From the NCBI GenBank assembly GCA_031418715.1, contig JANOJL010000031.1, forward strand, positions 129,221-193,220: a DNA stretch of 64,000 bases, read 5' to 3'. Origin of the DNA: JANMDU01 sp031418715 (GTDB lineage: Bacteria > Pseudomonadota > Gammaproteobacteria > Burkholderiales > Burkholderiaceae_C). Position 1 is the stretch's first letter; the number at the start of each line of letters is the position of its first letter. Shown in pieces: positions 53,497-62,065 of the stretch. A program made the translations under genes and the position numbers. The notes beneath the pieces were generated by a model, which saw nothing but the letters and a program-made list of their open reading frames with translations, was not told the DNA's origin and searched no databases.

Positions 53497-54296
53497 CAGA
53501 GTTGTACTTCCACAATCAGCGGCAAATGATCAGACATCCGCGCCCACTCAGGCTCTTTCGGCACATGGGTTGAGATGATGCTGGCATGCCGGGTGAACAC
53601 ATGATCAAGTTGCAGCATTGGCAGGCGGGAGGGAAAGGTGGCATGACCTCGCAGAGCATGCAACATTTTGGGTACTCTGGCACTGCTCTTTTGTACGCCA
53701 TTACCGTTGTCATTACCATTGCTATGACCCAGTGCCGTTTGCGCCCAGCGCACCGGTGCAATCGGCGAATTGAAGTCTCCCGCCACGATGAGCGCCTCTT
53801 TCTTGGGGATATCGCGTTCAATGTAGCTTGAAAGCTGAGTCATTTGCCTCTGGCGACTGGCAGCAATCAAGCCTAAATGCACCACGATCACATGCACCCT
53901 TTTTTCTTGAATTTGCAAGGTCGCATGCAACAAGCCACGCTGCTCAAAGCGATGGTCACTCATGTCTTCATGTGCATCGCCAATGACTGGGTGGCGAGAG
54001 AGTAGAGCATTGCCGTGCTCGCCATCTTTTGTAAACGCATTTGTGCGGTACACCGCTTCATAGCCGCTTGGCGCAAGAAAATCAGCTTGCGGCAATTGCG
54101 GCCATTGCGCGAAATGTGCGGCTTCCTTGTGATTGATGCGCCGCACTTCTTGCAAACAAATCACATCTGCGTTGAGCTTGGCCACCGCCGTTTGCATCGC
54201 ATGAATCTCTAATCGTTTGCGCAGCCCAAGGCCACGCACACCTTTGTGAATATTCCAAGTGACGACGCGCAGCGTGTTGGCAGTATGAGGATGCAT
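53496..54296 (-). CDS. Endonuclease/exonuclease/phosphatase (EEP) family protein
   Basis: 266 residues. EEP-fold motifs: VTWNIHKGVRG at the start, CLQEVRRI, then VIVVHLGL, VAGDFNSP and the terminal SDHLPLIVEV. The fold covers DNases, sphingomyelinase-like and phosphoinositide phosphatases; in this clsB context it is often called an EEP or YbhP-type protein of unknown substrate. No signal peptide. The 146-bp gap to ppk2 (54297-54442) is AT-rich without recognised sites. Confidence 0.88.
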   Translation of the reverse strand: MHPHTANTLRVVTWNIHKGVRGLGLRKRLEIHAMQTAVAKLNADVICLQEVRRINHKEAAHFAQWPQLPQADFLAPSGYEAVYRTNAFTKDGEHGNALLSRHPVIGDAHEDMSDHRFEQRGLLHATLQIQEKRVHVIVVHLGLIAASRQRQMTQLSSYIERDIPKKEALIVAGDFNSPIAPVRWAQTALGHSNGNDNGNGVQKSSARVPKMLHALRGHATFPSRLPMLQLDHVFTRHASIISTHVPKEPEWARMSDHLPLIVEVQL

Positions 54297-54442
54297 CAGC
54301 CTATTGTAGAAAGCCGCATCTGCAATAGCGTATCGCGTTAAATTTTTTTCACAAAAAGATCAATCTATTGATACAGTCCAACAAAATCAACTGAGGACTC
54401 TGTTGCTTGACTTGATCTCTCGCATCTGTCTATCAGTATGAC

Positions 54443-55354
54443 TTAATACAGCTGCGGAACGTGCATGCTCTCGGGCACTGGATGGCGCGAGTATTCTGGG
54501 TTGCGGACTCGTTCTGGCAAATGCACAGGCTCATGTTCGACTTCGGTGTAGGGTACTTGGCTGAGCAAATGGGCAATACAGTTGAGTCGAGCCCTCTTTT
54601 TATCAACCGCTTGTACAACCCACCATGGAGAATCTGGATTATGCGTTCGCTCCAACATTTCTTCTTTTGCAGCGGTGTAGTCTTCCCAGCGGCGACGTGA
54701 CTCCAAATCCATTGGGCTGAGCTTCCATTGCTTGAGCGGATCATGAATGCGCGACATGAATCTTGCATGCTGCTCTTCGTCGCTGATGGAAAACCAATAC
54801 TTCACCAACTGAATCCCGTTTCTGACCAGCATCTTTTCAAATTCGGGCACAGTGGTAAAAAATTCTTCCAATTGATCATCACTGCAAAAGCCCATCACAC
54901 GCTCCACACCAGCGCGGTTGTACCAGCTGCGATCAAAAAGCACGATCTCGCCAGCAGCTGGCAAATGCGAAACATATCGCTGGAAATACCATTGAGTACG
55001 CTCACGGTCGTTGGGCGCTGGTAGTGCGGCAACACGGCAGACGCGTGGATTCAGGCGTTGGGTAATGCGTTTTATCGCGCCGCCCTTGCCAGCAGAATCG
55101 CGTCCCTCAAAGATCACCACGATACGATGCTTGGTGCTCACGACCCAATCTTGCAGCTTCACCAGCTCGCCTTGCAAGCGGAAGAGCTCACGAAAATAGT
55201 GTTGCCGCGCGGCCTTGGCTTCAGCCGTAGCGTGGCTCGGGTCGTCAGGCGAGCGGTCATCTAACTCCATTTCCAATTCTTCGTCGTAGCTGTCGGCCAG
55301 CTCTTCTCGCAGACGCGCCATCATGATTTCTTCAGCACTGATATCGGACTTCAT
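54443..55354 (-). CDS. ppk2: Polyphosphate kinase 2
   Basis: 303 residues, class I PPK2 with one kinase domain. Walker A FEGRDSAGKGGAIKR, lid module around ALPAPNDRERTQWYFQRY and Walker B LFDRSWYNRAGVERVMGFC. These enzymes use polyphosphate to phosphorylate nucleoside diphosphates, or the reverse. A three-unit PhoB-like box lies 40-67 bp upstream of the start, pointing to control by phosphate limitation. Divergent from plcP. Confidence 0.93.
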   Translation of the reverse strand: MKSDISAEEIMMARLREELADSYDEELEMELDDRSPDDPSHATAEAKAARQHYFRELFRLQGELVKLQDWVVSTKHRIVVIFEGRDSAGKGGAIKRITQRLNPRVCRVAALPAPNDRERTQWYFQRYVSHLPAAGEIVLFDRSWYNRAGVERVMGFCSDDQLEEFFTTVPEFEKMLVRNGIQLVKYWFSISDEEQHARFMSRIHDPLKQWKLSPMDLESRRRWEDYTAAKEEMLERTHNPDSPWWVVQAVDKKRARLNCIAHLLSQVPYTEVEHEPVHLPERVRNPEYSRHPVPESMHVPQLY

Positions 55355-55393
55355 GGATTAATTTCGCGTTTAATGACAAGGGAATAGCACGAT

Positions 55394-55421
55394 GTCACAT
55401 TATTGTGACGATTTCGTGACA
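55394..55421 (-). promoter_or_regulatory. Candidate PhoB box facing ppk2
   Basis: On the minus strand TGTCAC (55421-55416), CGTCAC (55410-55405) and TGTGAC (55399-55394) follow each other at exactly 11-bp pitch, with AT-rich spacers GAAAT and AATAA. This matches the layout of PhoB direct repeats. It lies 40-67 bp before the ppk2 ATG. Confidence 0.7.
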
Positions 55422-55477
55422 TGTCATCTATGGGCTTTTTCCTTGTGGGGGCAAGCAAAAATACAACGACTTCAAAC

Positions 55478-55505
55478 TGTCATCAGTTCATTACACGCTT
55501 GTCAT
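55478..55505 (+). promoter_or_regulatory. Candidate PhoB box facing plcP-agt
   Basis: TGTCAT (55478-55483), CATTAC (55489-55494) and TGTCAT (55500-55505) at 11-bp pitch; the outer two are perfect hexamers, the middle one weak. A TACTTA at 55512-55517 could be the -10 element, leaving a very short leader before ATG 55530. Confidence 0.6.
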
Positions 55506-55529
55506 AAAAAGTACTTACTCTCCTTAGAC

Positions 55530-56489
55530 ATGAATACCCATCCTATCCATGCATTGATGACTCACCATTTGGTTCATCGAGAATCAATTGGAATGCCCGC
55601 TGGCGAGTTTGCGCCAAATGCGGTAGATAAGCAAGTTTCACCGCCAGACGATGACGATGAAGGCCACACACATGTGCGATCCGTTTTTATTTCTGACATT
55701 CATCTGGGTACTGCAGGTTGCCAAGCGCATGCCCTGCTGGATTTTCTCCGAGTGACGCGCTGCGATTATCTGTATTTGGTGGGCGACATCGTGGACGGCT
55801 GGCAGCTGCGCAGGCGCTGGTTTTGGCCTCAATCTCACAACGATGTAATTCAAAAAATCTTGCGTGCGGCTCGCAAAGGCACACATGTGGTCTTCGTGCC
55901 TGGCAATCATGATGAGTTCGCGCGGCGGTATGACGGCCATGAATTCGGTGGCATTGTGGTGATGCAAGAGTGCGTACATGTCACCGCAGATGGCAGGAAA
56001 CTATGGGTGACGCATGGCGATTTGTTTGATGGCGTGATCCAGTGCGCGAAATGGTTGGCCTATCTGGGCGATCAAGCTTATGAATTCACGCTTCGCTTGA
56101 ACCGCACGCTCAACAGCATGCGTGCTCGCATGGGACTGCCCTATTGGTCACTCTCGCAGTATTTGAAACACAAGGTCAAACGCGCTGTGAGCTATGTTTC
56201 TGATTTTGAAACCGCTGTCGCCCATGAAGCCAAGCGGCGTGGGCTGGACGGTGTGGTCTGTGGGCATATTCATCGCGCGGAGATGCGCGAGATTGAAGGC
56301 GTGTTGTATTGCAACGATGGTGACTGGGTGGAGAGCCTGACTGCCTTGGTTGAGCATGCGGATGGCCGTTTGGAATTGATCGACTGGTCAACTCGATCAG
56401 GCGACGCTTATGCTGCGGGTAAGCTCATGAAATCAAAGGCATCCGCTGAGCCAGCTCGCGTTGCCGATTTGGAGGCAGTGACTTCATGA
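55530..56489 (+). CDS. PlcP-like metallophosphoesterase (phospholipase C of lipid remodelling)
   Basis: 319 residues from ATG 55530, preferred because an earlier start would run through the candidate PhoB box. Calcineurin-like metal motifs: SDIHLGT, GDIVDGW, PGNHDE, THGD and GHIHRAEM. These are shared with LpxH. The surrounding sequence (LRRRWFWPQSHNDV, MGLPYWSLS, NDGDWVESLTALVEH) is that of rhizobial and marine PlcP, which cleaves phospholipids to diacylglycerol when phosphate is scarce. The adjacent overlapping glycosyltransferase gene (agt type) strongly supports PlcP over LpxH. Confidence 0.85.
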   Translation: MNTHPIHALMTHHLVHRESIGMPAGEFAPNAVDKQVSPPDDDDEGHTHVRSVFISDIHLGTAGCQAHALLDFLRVTRCDYLYLVGDIVDGWQLRRRWFWPQSHNDVIQKILRAARKGTHVVFVPGNHDEFARRYDGHEFGGIVVMQECVHVTADGRKLWVTHGDLFDGVIQCAKWLAYLGDQAYEFTLRLNRTLNSMRARMGLPYWSLSQYLKHKVKRAVSYVSDFETAVAHEAKRRGLDGVVCGHIHRAEMREIEGVLYCNDGDWVESLTALVEHADGRLELIDWSTRSGDAYAAGKLMKSKASAEPARVADLEAVTS

Positions 56490-57505
56490 CGCGCATCGCC
56501 ATCGTGACGGATGCTTGGAAGCCTCAGGTGAATGGTGTGGTAACGATCCTCACCGAGCTGGTCGAGCAGCTCAAACGTTTAGGGCATCAGGTGCTGGTGA
56601 TAGAGCCGAGCATGTTTGAAGTGTGGCCATGCCCTGGTTATCCAGAGATTTCTCTGGCTAGAAAAATCGAGCCGCGACTTTCTCGCGAACTGGAAGCCTT
56701 TGCGCCGCAGGCCATTCATGTCGCGACAGAAGGCCCGCTGGGCAGTCAATGCAGGAAATATTGCATGAAGCGAAAGTTAGCTTTCACCACAGCGTTTCAC
56801 ACCCGGTTTCCAGAAATTCTGAACGCAGCTTTGAAAGTGCCAACGGCATGGGGATACTGGTGGTTTAGGCGTTTCCACGCAAGTGCTGAGCGGGTGATGG
56901 TGCCAGCACCTGCCACTTTGCGCATGCTCCAGAAACGCGGTTTTGAAAATGTCGGGCAATGGACGCATGGCGTGGATGGGCTTGTATTTTGCCCCGGCTC
57001 TCGTGATGCGCTGGACTATTTGAATCTGCCCAAGCCCATACATTTGTTTGTGGGGCGGGTGTCGTATGAGAAAAACATCGAAGCTTTTTTAAGGTTGCCA
57101 TTGGCTGGCAGTAAAGTCGTTTGTGGTGTGGGCCCGCTTGAAGCCAAACTCAAGCAAAGCTTTGCAAATGTGACTTGGCTCGGCGTGTTGCCACGCGCAG
57201 AGTTGGCAGCGGTGTACCGGGCTGCCGATGTGTTTGTTTTCCCAAGTAAGTCAGATACCTTCGGCTTGACCATGCTAGAAGCGATGGCTTGCGGCACACC
57301 TGTTGCGGCCTATCGCGTCGAAGGGCCGATTGATGTCGTTGGCGATTCGCCAGCAGGCGTGATGCATGATGACTTAGCGCAGTCTGTGCAACAAGCGCTG
57401 TTGATTGATCGCGCTTTGCCTCCGCAGCGAGCGGCCATGTTTGATGATGAAACTGTAGCGCGGCAGTTTCTTCAAATGCTTGCGCCTTTGCCGCAACCGA
57501 AGTAA
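56486..57505 (+). CDS. GT4 glycosyltransferase, Agt-like (diacylglycerol glycosylation)
   Basis: 339 residues, GT-B fold of family 4. N-terminal VTDAWKPQVNGVVT is typical of diacylglycerol or mannosyl transferases of this group. The C-terminal donor site includes VGRVSYEKNIEAFL and the E-x7-E motif in FPSKSDTFGLTMLEAMACGTP. Its ATG overlaps the plcP stop (ATGA). Predicted to make glycolipids from the diacylglycerol that PlcP releases, replacing phospholipids under phosphate stress. Confidence 0.87.
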   Translation: MTRIAIVTDAWKPQVNGVVTILTELVEQLKRLGHQVLVIEPSMFEVWPCPGYPEISLARKIEPRLSRELEAFAPQAIHVATEGPLGSQCRKYCMKRKLAFTTAFHTRFPEILNAALKVPTAWGYWWFRRFHASAERVMVPAPATLRMLQKRGFENVGQWTHGVDGLVFCPGSRDALDYLNLPKPIHLFVGRVSYEKNIEAFLRLPLAGSKVVCGVGPLEAKLKQSFANVTWLGVLPRAELAAVYRAADVFVFPSKSDTFGLTMLEAMACGTPVAAYRVEGPIDVVGDSPAGVMHDDLAQSVQQALLIDRALPPQRAAMFDDETVARQFLQMLAPLPQPK

Positions 57506-57506
57506 A

Positions 57507-58502
57507 TCAAAGCGTCAAAATCGTACAACCCGTCGTCTTGCGCGCTTCCAAATCCCGGTGCGCCTGCTGCACTTCTTCCAGCTTGTAGCGCTGATCGATC
57601 TTGATCTTCACTGCGCCGCTTTGTACGATGGCGAATAGCTCGTCTGCCATCGCCTGTGTGCTCTCGCGCGTGGCGATGTGGGTAAACAGCGTTTGCCGCG
57701 TCACATAGATTGAGCCTTTCGCGCCTAAGCTGCCAGGAGCAAACGGCGGCACCACACCTGATGCATTGCCAAAGCTGGCCATCAAGCCAAAAGGTGAGAG
57801 GCAATCCAAGGATTTGTCCCAAGTGTCTTTGCCCACCGAGTCATACACCACTTTCACGCCCACTTTTCCACCATTCGCACCCGTGATTTCTTTCACACGC
57901 GCTGCGAAGTCTTCCGTGGAATAGTTGATCACATGTGTTGCGCCATGCTCTTTGGCCAAGGCGCATTTCGCGTCAGAGCCGGCAGTACCGATCAATTGAT
58001 AACCCAGCGCTTTCGCCCATTGGCAAGCAATCAAGCCTACACCGCCCGCTGCTGCGTGAAACAACACAAAATCGCCAGCCTTCAAACCTTCAACAGGAAG
58101 CGTTTTGCGCAATAGATACTGCGCCGTCAAACCCTTGAGCATCATCGCTGCGCCAGTTTCAAACGAAATCGTATCCGGCAGCTTGCACACGCATTTCGCA
58201 GGCATCACACGCACCTCGCAATACGCACCTGGGGGCTGGCTCGCATACGCAGCGCGGTCGCCCACTTGCAGATGCGTCACACCAGCGCCCACAGCCTCTA
58301 CCACGCCTGCGGCTTCCATGCCGAGCTGCAGGGGCAAGGGCAGGGCATACACGCCGCTGCGCTGATACACGTCAATGAAATTGAGGCCAACTGCGTGATG
58401 GCGAATACGTATCTCACCAGCGCCTGGCTCGCCCACCTTCAAGTCGACGAGCTTCATTTGCTCGGGGCCGCCAGTTTGTTCGATCAGAATAGCTTTGCTC
58501 AT
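57507..58502 (-). CDS. Quinone oxidoreductase (zeta-crystallin-like MDR)
   Basis: 331 residues, zinc-free medium-chain reductase. NADPH site in VLFHAAAGGVGLIACQWAKALG (about 145-166, core AAAGGVG). N-terminal GroES-like domain with LGMEAAGVVEAVG. Lacks the structural-zinc cysteines. Reduces quinones by one electron or similar carbonyl compounds; the true substrate is unknown. It converges on the agt gene, whose stop is directly next to it. Confidence 0.92.
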   Translation of the reverse strand: MSKAILIEQTGGPEQMKLVDLKVGEPGAGEIRIRHHAVGLNFIDVYQRSGVYALPLPLQLGMEAAGVVEAVGAGVTHLQVGDRAAYASQPPGAYCEVRVMPAKCVCKLPDTISFETGAAMMLKGLTAQYLLRKTLPVEGLKAGDFVLFHAAAGGVGLIACQWAKALGYQLIGTAGSDAKCALAKEHGATHVINYSTEDFAARVKEITGANGGKVGVKVVYDSVGKDTWDKSLDCLSPFGLMASFGNASGVVPPFAPGSLGAKGSIYVTRQTLFTHIATRESTQAMADELFAIVQSGAVKIKIDQRYKLEEVQQAHRDLEARKTTGCTILTL

Positions 58503-58579
58503 GATGATTTATTCCGCAATAATTGAAATGATGATGATCTCGCTTGAGATCCAGCTTGAAACTTTATCACGTCAACCTT

Positions 58580-59404
58580 ATGCAATTCATTGATTTTCCT
58601 AATTCTCTTCGGTTGGTGATGGCGCGTCATGGGGTGATGCTGGTTAATCTGCATGATCAATACATGGGGCACGGCCTATCAGTTTATGGTGAATACAGTC
58701 AACTCGAATGCGATTTCTTGCTGCAATGGATGCCTATTCAACGTGACGCAGTGGAGGTTGGTGCCAACATTGGTTGCCTGAGCTTGCCCATGGCAAAAGC
58801 ACTAGCTGTCAATGGAAGGCGCTTGATGGCGATCGAGCCGCAGCCCGTGATTTTTCAGCAACTATGCGCCAATCTGTCTCTGAATCATGTGCGTAATGTG
58901 GCTGTGATACCCAAAGCCTGCGCCCCGAAGCGCAGCACTCTTTATTTCGCACGACAAGATTATGATCAAGCGGGTAATTTTGGCGCATTACGTTTGCGTG
59001 AACATGCTCTGGAGGGAGACGAGAACATAGAAGCTGTGCCGCTGGATGAGATGCTCGATGGCAGTTGGGATGTCGGTCTGCTCAAGATCGATGTGGAAGG
59101 CATGGAGTCTGCTGTGCTGCAAGGTGCTGGCAAAACTGTCGAGCGTTGCCGTCCAGTGATCTATCTTGAAAACGACCAACCCGCCAAATCAAGCGCTCTG
59201 ATTGAGCAGCTTTGGGCCATGGACTATGAGCTTTGGTTTCATTTACCCGCTTTGTTCAATGTCAACAATTTCGCTGGGCATGCAGAGAATCTTTACCCAA
59301 CGTTGGTATCCGTGAATATGCTGTGTCTGCCCAAAGAAGCAAGTGCCAAACCTGATGTCGAGCCCATCGTAGACCCCAGCTGGCATCCACTGCTCAATCG
59401 CTGA
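58580..59404 (+). CDS. FkbM-family SAM methyltransferase
   Basis: 274 residues from ATG 58580; a TTG at 58544 would add 12 residues. SAM motif DAVEVGANIGCLSLPMAKAL, then AIEPQPVIFQQL, and the FkbM signature LLKIDVEGMESAVLQGA. FkbM enzymes O-methylate sugars or polyketides. No glycan cluster is adjacent, so the substrate is unknown. The gene sits alone between two minus-strand genes. Confidence 0.87.
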   Translation: MQFIDFPNSLRLVMARHGVMLVNLHDQYMGHGLSVYGEYSQLECDFLLQWMPIQRDAVEVGANIGCLSLPMAKALAVNGRRLMAIEPQPVIFQQLCANLSLNHVRNVAVIPKACAPKRSTLYFARQDYDQAGNFGALRLREHALEGDENIEAVPLDEMLDGSWDVGLLKIDVEGMESAVLQGAGKTVERCRPVIYLENDQPAKSSALIEQLWAMDYELWFHLPALFNVNNFAGHAENLYPTLVSVNMLCLPKEASAKPDVEPIVDPSWHPLLNR

Positions 59405-59405
59405 T

Positions 59406-60311
59406 TTAAGCCTTGCTGCGGCTGACCCAGTACACCCCCAGCAGCACAAGCAACGTGCCGCCGATGATCCAGAGGTTGAGCAGTTCGCCTAAGAAGATCA
59501 CGCCCATCGCGATGGTGCTCATGGGGCCGATCATGCCGGTTTGAGCGGCCAGACCTGCACCGATGCGTTCAATCGCCATCATGACCAAGAGCACGGGCAC
59601 AGCAGTACAGAGCGTGGCATTCAAAATAGAAAGCCAGATCACTTGGGGCGCGACCACTGCAGCAGACATGGGGTTCAGGATCAAAAACTGTGTGATACAA
59701 AACAGACACGCTATGCTGGTAGCCAAGCCTACCAAGCGCAGCGAACCTAGGCGTTTGACCATCTCGCCGCTGTACACCAGATAAATCGCATACGAGACGG
59801 CGCTGGCAAACACCAACGCTGTGCCCAGCAGCACATTCTTGCCATCAAAGCTCACTTCGTGGCCAAACACGAGCAGCACTCCGGCATAGCTCAGTGCCAT
59901 GGCAATCGCCTGAGTACGCGTGATTCTGCGTTTGAAGAGCAGCGCGCCGAGGATGAGAACGAGGGTAGGGTTCAAATACAAAATCAACCGCTCAAGGTTC
60001 GCGCTGATGTATTGCAGGCCGAGAAAATCTAAAAAACTGGCCAAGTAATAGCCGCAAAATCCGAGGCCGATCACGCCCAGCCAATCTTTGCGCGAGAGCG
60101 GCTCTTTGCCACGCGAAGCCCACCACGCCATGATGACAAACATGGGTAATGCAAACAGCATGCGATACATGATCAGCGTGACGGCATCGACGCCATAGCG
60201 ATAGGCCAGCTTGACGATGATGGCCTTGCCGCTGAAAGCAATGGAGCCGACCACGGCCATCAGCAAACCCGTGAGTTGGATGCTGCGAGCAGTGGATGTG
60301 GCGGTCGTCAT
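59406..60311 (-). CDS. EamA-type DMT transporter
   Basis: 301 residues with ten predicted membrane segments in two EamA repeats (LMAVVGSIAFSGKAIIVKLA at the start; second half from VLLGTALVFASAVSYAIYLV). Unrelated in detail to the EamA gene at 49668. The substrate cannot be inferred. It converges on the FkbM gene with a 1-bp gap. Confidence 0.87.
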   Translation of the reverse strand: MTTATSTARSIQLTGLLMAVVGSIAFSGKAIIVKLAYRYGVDAVTLIMYRMLFALPMFVIMAWWASRGKEPLSRKDWLGVIGLGFCGYYLASFLDFLGLQYISANLERLILYLNPTLVLILGALLFKRRITRTQAIAMALSYAGVLLVFGHEVSFDGKNVLLGTALVFASAVSYAIYLVYSGEMVKRLGSLRLVGLATSIACLFCITQFLILNPMSAAVVAPQVIWLSILNATLCTAVPVLLVMMAIERIGAGLAAQTGMIGPMSTIAMGVIFLGELLNLWIIGGTLLVLLGVYWVSRSKA

Positions 60312-60322
60312 CGAGCTATCAT

Positions 60323-60385
60323 TACTACTAATTTAATAGCAAACTATTTAGGTTTTATAACGGGAAGAAGCCGATTTTTACTATA
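60323..60385 (+). repeat. Palindromic repeat between EamA and ggt genes
   Basis: TACTACTAATTTAATAGCA, then AACTATTTAGGTTTTATAACGGG, then AAGCCGATTTTTACTATAAA. The CGCAG core has decayed; the other blocks are clear. Confidence 0.75.
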
Positions 60386-60402
60386 AAAATGCAGGTCAGA
60401 GT

Positions 60403-62013
60403 CTAAAAACCTACGGCTTGCCCATCGCGCCGCGAATCGCTCGCTGCCACGTAGCCCTGTACCTTCGGATCGCCCGCTCGGCAGATGAATTGACCTGCAC
60501 CGAAGTCTTGGTAAGAGTCGTTGATGACTTCGGTTCGATGGCCGCGATCCATCAAGCCCTGCACGGTTTGCGCATTCATCGCCGCTTCCACATTGATCTC
60601 CAAGCCTGCATTGAAACGCCAACGCGGCGCATCGCAAGCGGCTTGCGGGTTTTGGCCATAGTCGAGCATGCGCACCAAGGTTTGCATATGGCCTTGCGGC
60701 TGCATGTTGGCACCCATCACGCCGTAGCTCATCACCGGCTGGCCGTCTTTGGTGAGGAAGGCGGGAATGATGGTGTGGAAGGGGCGCTTGCCGGGCGCAA
60801 CGACATTTGGCGAAGCAGGATCGAGCGAGAAGCCGTGTCCTCGGTTTTGCAAACTGATGCCAAACGTCGGCTCAACGCAGCCTGAACCAAAGCCCATGTA
60901 GTTGCTCTGAATGAAGCTAACCATCATGCCGTTTTCATCGGCGGCAGTGAGATAAATCGTACCGCCTTTGGCGATATTTCCGGCTTGGAAATCTTGCGCT
61001 TTGTCCAGGCGGATGAGCTTGGCGCGGGAGGCAAGATAAGCGTCATCAAGCATTTGCTCAGGGGTGACGCTCATGGAGGAGGGCTCAGCGACGAATTTGT
61101 ACACATCGGCAAACGCCAGCTTCATCGCTTCGATTTGTAGATGCTGCGAATCTACGCCATCGAGCTTGTGACTGGTCATGTCAAAGTGATTCAGTATGCC
61201 CAAAGCGATCAGCGCGGCAATGCCTTGGCCATTGGGCCCAATTTCGTGAAGCTCGTGCCCGCGATAGCTCTTGGAAATGGGGGTGACCCACTCTGGCTTG
61301 TAAGCTGCGAAATCAGCAGCAGTGATACTGCCGCCATTTGCTGAGGAGAATTTTTCAATGGCTGAGGCGATCTCGCCGCCGTAGTAAGCAGCACCTTTGG
61401 TTTCTGCGATCTTGCGCAAGCCGTTAGCCGCTGCTTTGAACTGAAATAGCTCGCCCACATTCGGCGCGCGCCCCCAAGGCAGAAAGCCTTGGGCGAAGCC
61501 GGGTTGGTTTTTCATCTCATCGGTGGCTGCTGCCCATTTTTGCTGCACCACGGGCGGCAGCAAATAGCCGCGTTCAGCAATCTCAATCGCAGGCTCCATC
61601 AAATCGGCAAAAGGCAGTTTGCCAAAGCGCTCACTCATGGCCACCCAGCTGGCCACTGCGCCGGGCACGGTCACCGTGTCAAAGCCGCGTTTGGGGAGAT
61701 TGGGCGAATCACCGTATTTGCTTTTGAAATATTCGGGCGTCCAGGTTTGAGGCGCTCGGCCAGAGGCATTCAAGCCATGCAAGCCTTTGCCATCCCACAA
61801 AATACAAAATGAATCCGAGCCCAAGCCATTGCTCACCGGCTCGCAAATGGTGAGGGCAGCAGCGGCTGCGATTGCCGCATCAACGGCATTGCCCCCTTTG
61901 AGCATCATGCGCAAGCCGGCTTGGGCTGCCAGCGGGTGCGAGGTGCTCACCACATTGCGGGCGAAGACGGGGATACGGGTGGTGGTGTAGGGGTTAGAAA
62001 AATCGAAATTCAT
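60403..62013 (-). CDS. ggt: Gamma-glutamyltransferase family protein (Ntn hydrolase)
   Basis: 536 residues from ATG 62013. Gamma-GT layout: STSHPLAAQAGLRMMLKGGNAVDAAIA at the start, NGLGSDSF, and the self-processing site GGTIYLTAADENGMMV, where the Thr of GGT would become the nucleophile of the small subunit. QSNYMGFGSG and PGKRPFHTIIPAFL follow. No signal peptide is visible, so it is probably a cytoplasmic member rather than the periplasmic glutathione-degrading enzyme. It may instead be a glutaryl-7-ACA-acylase-type relative. Confidence 0.88.
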   Translation of the reverse strand: MNFDFSNPYTTTRIPVFARNVVSTSHPLAAQAGLRMMLKGGNAVDAAIAAAAALTICEPVSNGLGSDSFCILWDGKGLHGLNASGRAPQTWTPEYFKSKYGDSPNLPKRGFDTVTVPGAVASWVAMSERFGKLPFADLMEPAIEIAERGYLLPPVVQQKWAAATDEMKNQPGFAQGFLPWGRAPNVGELFQFKAAANGLRKIAETKGAAYYGGEIASAIEKFSSANGGSITAADFAAYKPEWVTPISKSYRGHELHEIGPNGQGIAALIALGILNHFDMTSHKLDGVDSQHLQIEAMKLAFADVYKFVAEPSSMSVTPEQMLDDAYLASRAKLIRLDKAQDFQAGNIAKGGTIYLTAADENGMMVSFIQSNYMGFGSGCVEPTFGISLQNRGHGFSLDPASPNVVAPGKRPFHTIIPAFLTKDGQPVMSYGVMGANMQPQGHMQTLVRMLDYGQNPQAACDAPRWRFNAGLEINVEAAMNAQTVQGLMDRGHRTEVINDSYQDFGAGQFICRAGDPKVQGYVAASDSRRDGQAVGF

Positions 62014-62065
62014 AATGTGATTATCAGGCTGAATAGAATGCAGTAAACACATAAGAGATATCTCC

